Part shown: positions 9,624 to 17,183 of the stretch, piece after piece
Layout of the letters: the number at the start of each line of letters is the position of its first letter
Numbering within the stretch: position 1 is the first letter of the stretch
Origin: Planctomycetaceae bacterium
GTDB taxonomy: Bacteria; Planctomycetota; Planctomycetia; Gemmatales; Gemmataceae
DNA length: 64,000 bases
Direction of reading: 5' to 3'
Assembly (NCBI GenBank): GCA_013823135.1
Contig: PNLP01000025.1
Span: 1 to 64,000, forward strand
The notes under the pieces: generated by a model
What the model saw: the letters and a program-made list of their open reading frames with translations, nothing else
Told to the model about the DNA's origin: nothing
Database searches by the model: none
Position numbers and translations under genes: made by a program

Positions 9624-12404
9624 TCACGCAACAGGCCTGTTCAGGCGACTCAGCACCTCATCAAGCAAATCAGGGCCAGTCGTACGGTGCGCGGCGATGT
9701 GTGGGCAAGCCTGGACGCAGAACGGTTCACCGCCGTTGCAAAGGTCGCAGTTCACGGCCCGTCGTGCTGCCGTGACATGTGGGTTGCCACCCGGAATTGC
9801 TGCTGCATCCGGGTTCGGCTGCGTTCGGGCTACCATGTGAATCGACCCGTAGGGACAATTCCGCTCGCACAGCCCGCAACCGATGCAGTGGTTCTCGATC
9901 ACCACTTCGAGGTGCTGCCCGCGACGGTGAATCGCATCGACCGGGCAACCTTCCATGCAATAGGGCTTGTGGCACGACCGGCACGACGTAGCCACGAGGA
10001 AGTCGCCAAAACGAAGCCCTTCGCGGAGCAGTCGGGCGTTGCCGTCGTGCGAGTCCGCACATGCCCGCGTGCATTCATCGCAGCGTGTGCAACTCGTAAG
10101 GTCGAGAACCAGCAACCGCTGACCCTGGTATAGCCCCTGCCGAACGTACTCGCTCAGCACGCCGGGGGTGGGGGTCTGGGTGAGCCCCGCAACAGCCGGT
10201 CGCGGAGCGCCGGCAAGCCCTTCGCGAACCGACGGGAACGTCTCGCAGAGTTTCCGGAACACCGGACCAGGCACACGCACCAGTTCGACGGGGTCGAGCG
10301 CCGCGACCGACGCTGACCGCATCCCCGGGCGATCCGAGAGCAACGCGCCTTCGCCGAAGTGGTCGCCAGCGGAAAGCAAGCGGATGACCTGCTCGCGGCC
10401 GCCAATCGTCGTGAACACGCGAACCGTGCCAAGCCGAACGAGGTAGAAGTCGCTGGCGGGGTCGCCTTCCGCGACGATGCCATCACCCGCTTCCACACGT
10501 CGGAACTCGGCACCTTCGGTGAGCAGCAACATGATGGCTCGCTCACGTTGCTCTGCATTCAGTGGCTTGAACAGGTCGCCGCCCGTGACGCACGCCTGAA
10601 TCGCGCGGAAGGTGTACATCTCTTGAAGGTCGTCGCGTGCGGACGCGGATCGCAACATCATGTCGAGCATGTTGCGGGTCACTTCGTAGACGACGACCGG
10701 ACCAGGGTTGTTTCGGTTGAGGGTCGCACTGGTTCGCCCGTGCTCATCGCGGGTTAGCGTGAGGCTGGGGTTATCGCGCTCGGCAACGGCAACCACGGTC
10801 GCGGTTCGCGGGCGGTGCGTGAGGCACGTCATTTCGCCCAATACAAGCTCATCGCCCGTCGCGATGCGGACGAGCGGACCATACCCGGAATCGGTTTTGG
10901 CACTACGACCGAGAAGCCGGGCAAAGAAACCGGGTTTCGCAGCGGGGCCGGCAAGGCGTGAGTAAATCTCGAACGTGCCGGTGCCCTGCAGCAAGAACGC
11001 GGTGCTACCGTACTGCCCTTCGTCGCAGAGGAGTTTGCGTTCGCCGGGAGCAATCTCCCACTTTCGCACCGCCCCCTCGTTCCACTTCAAGTACGAGTAC
11101 GGCACCGCCTGGAACGGGAAGACGACTCGTGCGCCGCGGGTGGGACTGTCGTAGCGCAGCCAAACCTTCTGCATCTCGTCGGCCGTGAGGAATCCCGAGT
11201 CTGCCGGGAACGCGGTATTCGGGTTCACAGGAATCTGTGTCGGTGAGTCGGCCCAGGCTCGTGGTTGCACGCGACGACGCAGCGACAGCGCCCCGGTGGG
11301 GCAGCTCGTCATGCACTCGCCGCACTGCACGCAGTTCGACTCGCCCATCACGGAGTCGAGGTCGAAGCTGATGCGGGTGCCGTACCCCTTGCCGGTGTGC
11401 CCGATGACCTTGAACGGCTTCACCTCGGAACACGCACGGACGCAGCGATCGCACAGAATGCACTTGTCGTGATCGACGACCACCGTGCGCGACGAGTATG
11501 GGTAGCCGTCGTGAACCTTGGCGTTCCAGTCTTCCCACGCCTGGTGTGCGGTGGCGGTCCCGGCTCGTTCCGGCTCGTGAACGTCCGGGGCCAGCGGGAG
11601 CGTGAAGCGCCGCGGCTTGCTGGACGGAGGTACGAGTGGATCGAATTCGTCCAAGTGCTCTTCCGGGGCGCCGGCCGCGTTTCGGCTCGGGAGGTCGGCC
11701 GGGCGTTCGAGCCGTTTGCGAACGCGATCGACACCCAGCGACAGGATGACGGTACCGAGTTCGTCGTCGTAGCGTTTCGCGGTGCCCAGGTCGGGGTGGC
11801 AGTGGTCCGCGAGAAGGAACTCGGCAAGCAACTTAACCGAGCCGTTCACGTCGGCCGCGAAGCGCTCAACCGCCTTCATGTCGGCGGTCGCTTTCGCCTC
11901 CGGGTTGTAGCCGTCCACGCCAGCCCGCGTGGTGACAACCATGTTCGTCTCGACCCGGTGCTGGCATGCGGGCACGAGCTTGCGACCTGGCGTGAGCTTG
12001 CCTCGCTTCATGCTGCTGATCTGCACCGAGCACATCCGGCAAACGGCGACCGGCGTCACGTGTCGCTGGTGACACAACACGGGGATACGAGTCTTCAGTT
12101 CCTCATCGGTCCAGATTCCGAGCGCGACGAGTTGTGCGGCCGCGTCGTGAATGGTCGTGGTTCGCGGGATGAGCCCGCCGTCGGTGTCGCGAAGCGGGTT
12201 CCCGAGCGCGTCGGTCTTGGGCACGGCGCGTGGCACTTCAATCGAGTAGCCATCGATCACGATCGTGACGAGATCCTTGAACCGGTCGCGCGTTTCCTTG
12301 TCGCGACGAACGAGGACGTCGTTGTCGTCGCGCGCGAAGAGTGACTCTTCCTCGCGGCCGAGGAACATAGGGTCTTCGGTGGCAATCGCGGGAGCATCAG
12401 GCAT
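9624..12404 (-). CDS. Fusion: NuoG/HoxU-like ferredoxin, two cyclic-nucleotide-binding-type domains, DmsB-like four-cluster ferredoxin
   Basis: A 926-residue cytoplasmic electron carrier. Residues 45-160 form a plant-type [2Fe-2S] domain (C111, C122, C125, C147). Residue 202 is the lone Cys of the region where NuoG/HoxU carry an H-x3-C-x2-C-x5-C cluster, so that cluster looks lost. Residues 310-375 hold two [4Fe-4S] sets (C315/318/321/325; C358/361/364/368). Residues about 445-545 and 610-720 resemble CRP-type cyclic-nucleotide-binding folds; the second has GDHFGEGALL and GMRSASV, close to the phosphate-binding cassette. Residues 765-905 carry four cysteine sets (C772-782, C808-820, C840-850, C886-900) as in DmsB/HybA electron-transfer subunits. 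It is the last gene of a minus-strand cluster, after a NuoE-NuoF fusion. I infer it accepts or donates electrons for that diaphorase and may be gated by a nucleotide ligand. Confidence 0.85.
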   Translation of the reverse strand: MPDAPAIATEDPMFLGREEESLFARDDNDVLVRRDKETRDRFKDLVTIVIDGYSIEVPRAVPKTDALGNPLRDTDGGLIPRTTTIHDAAAQLVALGIWTDEELKTRIPVLCHQRHVTPVAVCRMCSVQISSMKRGKLTPGRKLVPACQHRVETNMVVTTRAGVDGYNPEAKATADMKAVERFAADVNGSVKLLAEFLLADHCHPDLGTAKRYDDELGTVILSLGVDRVRKRLERPADLPSRNAAGAPEEHLDEFDPLVPPSSKPRRFTLPLAPDVHEPERAGTATAHQAWEDWNAKVHDGYPYSSRTVVVDHDKCILCDRCVRACSEVKPFKVIGHTGKGYGTRISFDLDSVMGESNCVQCGECMTSCPTGALSLRRRVQPRAWADSPTQIPVNPNTAFPADSGFLTADEMQKVWLRYDSPTRGARVVFPFQAVPYSYLKWNEGAVRKWEIAPGERKLLCDEGQYGSTAFLLQGTGTFEIYSRLAGPAAKPGFFARLLGRSAKTDSGYGPLVRIATGDELVLGEMTCLTHRPRTATVVAVAERDNPSLTLTRDEHGRTSATLNRNNPGPVVVYEVTRNMLDMMLRSASARDDLQEMYTFRAIQACVTGGDLFKPLNAEQRERAIMLLLTEGAEFRRVEAGDGIVAEGDPASDFYLVRLGTVRVFTTIGGREQVIRLLSAGDHFGEGALLSDRPGMRSASVAALDPVELVRVPGPVFRKLCETFPSVREGLAGAPRPAVAGLTQTPTPGVLSEYVRQGLYQGQRLLVLDLTSCTRCDECTRACADSHDGNARLLREGLRFGDFLVATSCRSCHKPYCMEGCPVDAIHRRGQHLEVVIENHCIGCGLCERNCPYGSIHMVARTQPNPDAAAIPGGNPHVTAARRAVNCDLCNGGEPFCVQACPHIAAHRTTGPDLLDEVLSRLNRPVA

Positions 12405-12417
12405 GGTCAGGCTTCCG

Positions 12418-12490
12418 TTTAGCGTCCGCCCCGGCGGGGCGGCGCATTTCGCCGATCAGAACACGCCGCCCCGTTGGGACGGATGCTAAA
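12418..12490. repeat. 27-base-arm hairpin between FeS-CNB and NuoEF-like genes
   Basis: Arms 12418-12444 and 12464-12490 pair with four mismatches (both contain tttagc..tccg..ccc and cggggcggcg). The right arm includes the TAG stop of the NuoEF-like gene (12486-12488). It could act as a processing site or partial terminator inside the operon, or be a mobile palindromic repeat. Confidence 0.7.
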
Positions 12491-14465
12491 CCGTCGGTTT
12501 CTTCACACACTCATCGGAGAAGTACGCCATCACGGTCGCGAGCGGAATCGGGGCAACGTAGCCCAGCCCGCAGATCGATGTGAGCTGAAGCGCCTTGGTG
12601 ATTTCCTTCACGTCGGCACCAGCTCCCTCGGCCTTCGTGCCTGTCTCACGACTGGCGATCAACTCAGTCCCAATCTGCACGAGCTTCTGCGACCCGAGGC
12701 GGCACGGGATACACTTCCCGCACGACTCATTGCGGTAGAACTCCGTGAAGTTCACTGCCTGATCCAGCAGGTCGGTTCCCTCCGCGTACACGACCAGCCC
12801 GGCCCCCAGCATTGGCTCCACCGGCAATCGTAGCAGTGCGTGCAGGTTGCGGAAGAAGTTCAGGTCGAGCGGTACGCCAAGCAGGTCGAGCGTCGTTTCG
12901 CCGATGGGCATGTAGGTCCGCATGAACCATTCCATGATCTCGGCGTCGTTGTTGGAACGCTCGCGAATTCGAGCCACGGCGTCGGCTCGTTTCTTCTCGT
13001 CCAGTTTCGGATCGACCGGCAATCGCGCCGGGAGCAACCCGCCCGACGGTCCCGAGGTCGCGATCGCCTTCAGTTTCCCGTTCACGCCGCCACAGTATTC
13101 GGGGCTTTCGATCAACTCACGGAACGGCAACCCAACCGGAACCTCATACACCCCCGGCCGCTTCACATCGCCGCTGACGGAGAAGATTCGCCGACCGCCG
13201 AATCCGGGTTGCTTGCCTTCGCCGGGAACGCGCCAGCCGCGAGTCGCGTAGGAGGTGCCCGCACGCAGGATGATGTACGGCGTCCAAGCCAGCGTCTCGA
13301 CGTTGTTCACAACCGTCGGCTTGTCGCGCAGGCCGTTCGTCGTCAGTTCCGGCGGCCGGTTGCGAGGCTGGCTGCGGCGATCTTCCATCGCTTCGATGAG
13401 GGCAGATTGCTCGCCGCAGATGTACCCACCAGGGCTTTCGAATACCTCGACCGGGAACGACCGACCCGTGTTGAACACGTTGGGACCACAAGCCCCGAGT
13501 TCCTGAGCACGAGCGATCTCTTCGCGAAGTTCGTGGATCTGCTCGAGGTATTCGTGGCGAACGTAGATGTAGCCGGCAGTCGCACCGGTCATGAGCCCGG
13601 CGAGGATTACCCCTTCCACTAACAAGTGCGGTAGGCGGAGCATGATCTCGCGGTCTTTGAACGTACCCGGTTCGCTCTCGTCGCCGTTGGAAACGATGTA
13701 CTTTTCGTTGGCAGGTTCACGCCAGACGTCGAGCCATTTCTGGTATGCGGGTGCCCCTGCCCCACCCATGCCCAGCAGACCCGCGGCCTTCAATTCCGCG
13801 AGCAGCGGGTGATGCTCCTTGACGTAGTTATCGAGATCCTTGCCGCCGAGTTCGCGGGGCGGAGCGGCGAGCGGTTTCGGTAGGGTTCCAAGGAAGTCGA
13901 TGAACTTGCGAACGGCCCGGTAGTCGCGTGGCCAGTTCTCCCGGCCGTAGACGTCGATCTCCCATGCCTCGGTCGCATTGACGTTTGGTAGGTATTTCGC
14001 GTCGTCATCGGGGGGAGGTGCCGCCTCGCCAGTCGCGAGTTTGCGGACGATCTGCTCCAACTCCGCACGCGACTTCCCCGCGTAGACCCAGGCGTGAACG
14101 TGCTCGGGCATCGGGTGGCGTTCCGCCCACGCGACCGGGGCGCGATCGCACCGACCGAGGCACGACACGCCTTCGACGCACACCTTCTTACCGGTTTGTG
14201 CGGAGAGTTGATCGGCGAGTGCGGGAAGCCCCTTCTTGGGGTCGAGCAGGTCGGCCGCACCACGGAGGTGGCAGGCCATGTCGCGGCAGACACGCACCAC
14301 GGTCGGTGCCGGGTTTGATCGCTGGAGAACGAATGCAGGGAAGAAACTGCTGATTTCCTCGACGCGGTAAAGCGGTACCCCGGTTTCTCGCGCGAGCTTC
14401 CGCATTTCCTCATCGGGGAGGAAGCCGAAGCGGTTCTGAATCTCGCGGAGTCGCTGCACGATCAT
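12486..14465 (-). CDS. NuoE-NuoF fusion, NADH-binding diaphorase subunit
   Basis: A 659-residue protein. Residues 1-145 are a NuoE/HoxE-type thioredoxin-like domain with the [2Fe-2S] ligands C60-x4-C65 and C102-x3-C106. Residues about 180-659 are NuoF-like: the FMN/NADH glycine loop GMGGAGAPAYQKW (232-244), the SNGDESEPGTFKDRE segment (259-273), and a C-terminal [4Fe-4S] set (C582, C585, C588 and C632) in NESCGKCIPCR. All cofactor ligands expected for NADH oxidation are visible. No other complex I genes lie nearby, so it is not an ordinary nuo operon. The arrangement recalls the diaphorase part of NAD-linked hydrogenases or formate dehydrogenases, but no such catalytic subunit is in the window. 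It lies 99 bp downstream of the decaheme gene on the same strand. Confidence 0.92.
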   Translation of the reverse strand: MIVQRLREIQNRFGFLPDEEMRKLARETGVPLYRVEEISSFFPAFVLQRSNPAPTVVRVCRDMACHLRGAADLLDPKKGLPALADQLSAQTGKKVCVEGVSCLGRCDRAPVAWAERHPMPEHVHAWVYAGKSRAELEQIVRKLATGEAAPPPDDDAKYLPNVNATEAWEIDVYGRENWPRDYRAVRKFIDFLGTLPKPLAAPPRELGGKDLDNYVKEHHPLLAELKAAGLLGMGGAGAPAYQKWLDVWREPANEKYIVSNGDESEPGTFKDREIMLRLPHLLVEGVILAGLMTGATAGYIYVRHEYLEQIHELREEIARAQELGACGPNVFNTGRSFPVEVFESPGGYICGEQSALIEAMEDRRSQPRNRPPELTTNGLRDKPTVVNNVETLAWTPYIILRAGTSYATRGWRVPGEGKQPGFGGRRIFSVSGDVKRPGVYEVPVGLPFRELIESPEYCGGVNGKLKAIATSGPSGGLLPARLPVDPKLDEKKRADAVARIRERSNNDAEIMEWFMRTYMPIGETTLDLLGVPLDLNFFRNLHALLRLPVEPMLGAGLVVYAEGTDLLDQAVNFTEFYRNESCGKCIPCRLGSQKLVQIGTELIASRETGTKAEGAGADVKEITKALQLTSICGLGYVAPIPLATVMAYFSDECVKKPTV

Positions 14466-14497
14466 GTGGAAGCCCGTTGTCGCATTTGATTCGCATT

Positions 14498-14562
14498 GGC
14501 GAGCAGCGGGGTTGAATCCCGCCGCCCCAAAGACCCGGCGGGGATCAACCTCACCGCTCGCC
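14498..14562. repeat. 27-base-arm hairpin between NuoEF-like and decaheme genes
   Basis: Arms 14498-14524 and 14536-14562 match at about 22 of 27 positions and end in ggcgagc/gctcgcc, the same ends seen in the elements near 9239 and 43785. It fills most of the 99-bp gap between two genes of one cluster. Confidence 0.68.
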
Positions 14563-14564
14563 CA

Positions 14565-16163
14565 TCACTTACCGCGAAGGAAGTCGGCCAAGTCCAGTGG
14601 CTTGGCCGGGAACCCAACCTGGGCACCACGGCCTTGTAGCCCGTGATCCGCATTGTGATAGCGGTGGCAATCCGTGCAACCATACCGAACCCCGCCACCC
14701 GAAATCGCTGTTTTGTCCGGCAGAGTCACTTTCGTGCCCGACGGCGAATGGCACGCTTTGCACGAGTCGATGCCAAGAATCTGCAGCGGTTCTTTCTCAA
14801 CAAGCAACGTCCCTGGGGGCGTGTACGCCGCACCTGTTCCAGGATGGCAAGTCGCGCAGGTCGCACCACGGTGTGCTGTGTGATCGAACATGGCCCATTT
14901 GAACCAGACGCTGTGGTTTGGCAATGGAGCAATCTTCGCGAACTTATCCTGAGCAGAAGCCGGAGTCACATCATGGCACTTCGCACACCCGGCATCGCTG
15001 GTCGTGAGGGAGGATATGGCTTTACTCGTCAGCCGAGCAGACTCATCTCGAAGCGTTCGTGCTGGCGTCGCCAGCGGTTGGTCGATCATGCCTCCGGGGC
15101 CGACGGGGGTCGCCAGTGCCGGGTGATCTTTCGCAGCGAGCGAACGGAGATAGCCCGCGGCCACTTCGCCCGTGAGTTCCTCGATCTGCTTACGGTGCGG
15201 TACGTCGAAGCCCGAAATCACAAGACCACTGGCGCTGGCCCCATCCGGGGCACGCAGCGGGTGACAGGCTCGGCAGTGCGCCTCGAAGTTGATGGGGAGA
15301 AGCGTCGCCCCGGCAGCCCGAGCTGGCAACACGGATCGCGCCGGTTCACCCGCTGAGTCCAGGGCAGCTTTGAGCTTGTCGTAGTTTGCTGTTCCCGCGC
15401 CACTGTCGAGCGTGTGGCATGACGCGCACGCGAGGGTGATAAGATCGCCATCCTGCTTCGAGTCGGTGTAGCGCTGAACGGCAGCCTCGCCGGAGAGTTG
15501 TCGCAACTTCGCAACCGTCATCGCTTCCTGACCGCCCTTGATATGGGCCTGGCCCGGATTCATGTGAAGCGAGTGGCTGAACTTCAGCTTGCGCTCCGGC
15601 GGCGTGGACAACGGACGGAACTCGGGGTGATCGGTGGTGAAGCCTGTGATCTTCGCCGCGCAGTTCGGGTTTCCAGTCGCCTGATTGGCTGCGAGGTTCG
15701 CGTGACACCGTGTACAACTGCTATCCGCAAGGCGAACGAGCGAAAAATCTTTGCCACTATGGTCGTGGTGGCAGTTGGAGCACTGCGCGTGGAACTCTCG
15801 GCCACTGGCAGTTAGGTTCGCATTGTGGGGAGCGCCGGCGTGGCACTTTTCGCATGTCATTGCTTGCCAGCGCTGGCGCGTGTTGAACACCGAAAGTGGA
15901 CTGAAGTCGGAGGTCGAGAATCCGACATGGCACGCAGCACAGTCGTTCTCCCAGGCTGCGTGCGGGTTTGCAAGTGGACCGTGGCTGAACGAGTACGCGA
16001 CCTTTTCAGGAGCAGCGATGTCGGCGACTGCCCAAAGTCCTGCGAGAACGAAAGCGACAGCCGAAAGCAAGAAACGGTCGCGGCGCATCCATTCCGACCG
16101 GTGAAAATACCGACGGTTGCCGGTGAATCGGTCGGACAGGTCGCGGCTCGGAGAACGGGGCAT
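14565..16163 (-). CDS. Decaheme c-type cytochrome, membrane-anchored
   Basis: A 532-residue protein with ten CxxCH heme sites: CAACH (75-79), CEKCH, CSNCH, CTRCH, CASCH, CRACH, CAKCH, CATCH, CKACH and CTDCH, with many spare His residues for the distal ligands. A single hydrophobic helix (about 31-50, FLLSAVAFVLAGLWAVADIA) is a signal-anchor, placing the hemes in the periplasm. An internal ATG at 16088 would start just before that helix; the longer start is kept because it sits 7 bp after the upstream stop and suggests translational coupling. It is longer than MtrA/DmsE-type decahemes (about 300-350 residues), and I see no close match in layout. It is the likely periplasmic partner of the cytochrome b encoded just upstream. 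Confidence 0.9.
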   Translation of the reverse strand: MPRSPSRDLSDRFTGNRRYFHRSEWMRRDRFLLSAVAFVLAGLWAVADIAAPEKVAYSFSHGPLANPHAAWENDCAACHVGFSTSDFSPLSVFNTRQRWQAMTCEKCHAGAPHNANLTASGREFHAQCSNCHHDHSGKDFSLVRLADSSCTRCHANLAANQATGNPNCAAKITGFTTDHPEFRPLSTPPERKLKFSHSLHMNPGQAHIKGGQEAMTVAKLRQLSGEAAVQRYTDSKQDGDLITLACASCHTLDSGAGTANYDKLKAALDSAGEPARSVLPARAAGATLLPINFEAHCRACHPLRAPDGASASGLVISGFDVPHRKQIEELTGEVAAGYLRSLAAKDHPALATPVGPGGMIDQPLATPARTLRDESARLTSKAISSLTTSDAGCAKCHDVTPASAQDKFAKIAPLPNHSVWFKWAMFDHTAHRGATCATCHPGTGAAYTPPGTLLVEKEPLQILGIDSCKACHSPSGTKVTLPDKTAISGGGVRYGCTDCHRYHNADHGLQGRGAQVGFPAKPLDLADFLRGK

Positions 16164-16170
16164 CTTGGGT

Positions 16171-17052
16171 TCACCAGTATTTCAACGCCTTCACGGCGTG
16201 GAGTACCATGAGCGTGGTCATTGCGACCGATAGAGGCAAGTGGACCAGCAACCAGTTGTGCAACCAGAAGTGCATTCGTGCTTGTGCATCCCACTGCCGC
16301 CGGAGATCGGCCAGATTGCGAAGGCGTTCGATCACCGGAACCGTCACTTCAGGCACAGCGGCTCGCAACCGGATGAACCTTTGCTCAGCCTCGGTCAGCG
16401 AAGCAAGCGGCGAACCCGATCGCCTACCAAACTCAAGATAAGGCAGCAGGAGTTGGTTCAAGAACGCAAACAACTCGGCGGCCTGGGCACCGACCACTGC
16501 GGGTTCGGCCGACTCCGCTTCAGGCGGTGCGGTTACGAGCGCCTGGACGAGCCGCGAGGCCTCCTGTGCGTGATATTCACCAACGTAGTCAATCTGCGAG
16601 GCGATCGTTTCTTGAGGGACTTGAGCAAGGATTCTCTGTGGGAGCCACTGCTGCATCAGCAACCCCCAAATGCCACTGAAGGTAACAAGGAGGAACAGGA
16701 CAAATGTCGCTGTACTGAGAGGACCGCCAAACCCGAGACCCGCATGCACAATCACGACGGGGAGGCACACCAACCCGAGCCTGATGTGCCAACGCATCCA
16801 CACACGGGTATTTCCCAGACGGAGCCCGCGGTATTTCTTGCGGGGTAGCAGTGCCATCTCGAAAAAGACGATGGCTCCCGCCACAACGCCCAATGTTACA
16901 CCAAGGGGGCTGCTTGGTTCAGGTGGCCAAACCCACAGACCAAGGGCAGCGCCAAGCGCGGCGAGCGCAACACCAACGACCGTGATGGCCGTGGTGGCGA
17001 AGAGAATGGCGGCAACCCTACCGCGTACCGAACTCGTCTTTCCGACCAGCAC
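16171..17052 (-). CDS. Bis-heme cytochrome b-type membrane protein
   Basis: A 293-residue polytopic protein from a GTG at 17052 that has GGAG six bases upstream; the frame stays open to a TTG at 17136, an alternative start. Hydrophobic helices lie at roughly 13-34, 51-68, 90-107, 113-133 and 264-287. Two helices each carry a His pair spaced H-x13-H: H89/H103 (HIRLGLVCLPVVIVH) and H271/H285 (HLPLSVAMTTLMVLH). That is the spacing of b-type cytochromes holding two stacked hemes across a membrane, as in ferric-reductase or cytochrome b561-like folds. A soluble loop (about 145-255) separates them. No flavin or NAD domain is attached, so electrons must come from a partner or from quinol. Stop is 7 bp from the decaheme start. 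Confidence 0.82.
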   Translation of the reverse strand: MLVGKTSSVRGRVAAILFATTAITVVGVALAALGAALGLWVWPPEPSSPLGVTLGVVAGAIVFFEMALLPRKKYRGLRLGNTRVWMRWHIRLGLVCLPVVIVHAGLGFGGPLSTATFVLFLLVTFSGIWGLLMQQWLPQRILAQVPQETIASQIDYVGEYHAQEASRLVQALVTAPPEAESAEPAVVGAQAAELFAFLNQLLLPYLEFGRRSGSPLASLTEAEQRFIRLRAAVPEVTVPVIERLRNLADLRRQWDAQARMHFWLHNWLLVHLPLSVAMTTLMVLHAVKALKYW

Positions 17053-17183
17053 GCGCGGCTCCGCTAACCTTGTGGGTGATGATTGGAGAAGGGTAAGGTA
17101 TCCCACTAGCCTGTGTCGGTCAACGAACCCTGGCAAGGAAACCGAAATCGTTTACCTGAACCTGTGCCGCAACTGTCCGTCGA

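Noticed and set aside
9432..10133. A 233-residue plus-strand frame starting in the palindromic repeat
   Set aside because: Its first part is repeat sequence (the ICDICG.. string recurs in inverted form) and its second part is antisense to the FeS gene.
11265..12344. A 359-residue plus-strand frame inside the FeS/CNB fusion gene
   Set aside because: The minus-strand product has many correctly spaced cysteines and family motifs; the plus-strand product is His/Arg-rich with no domain.
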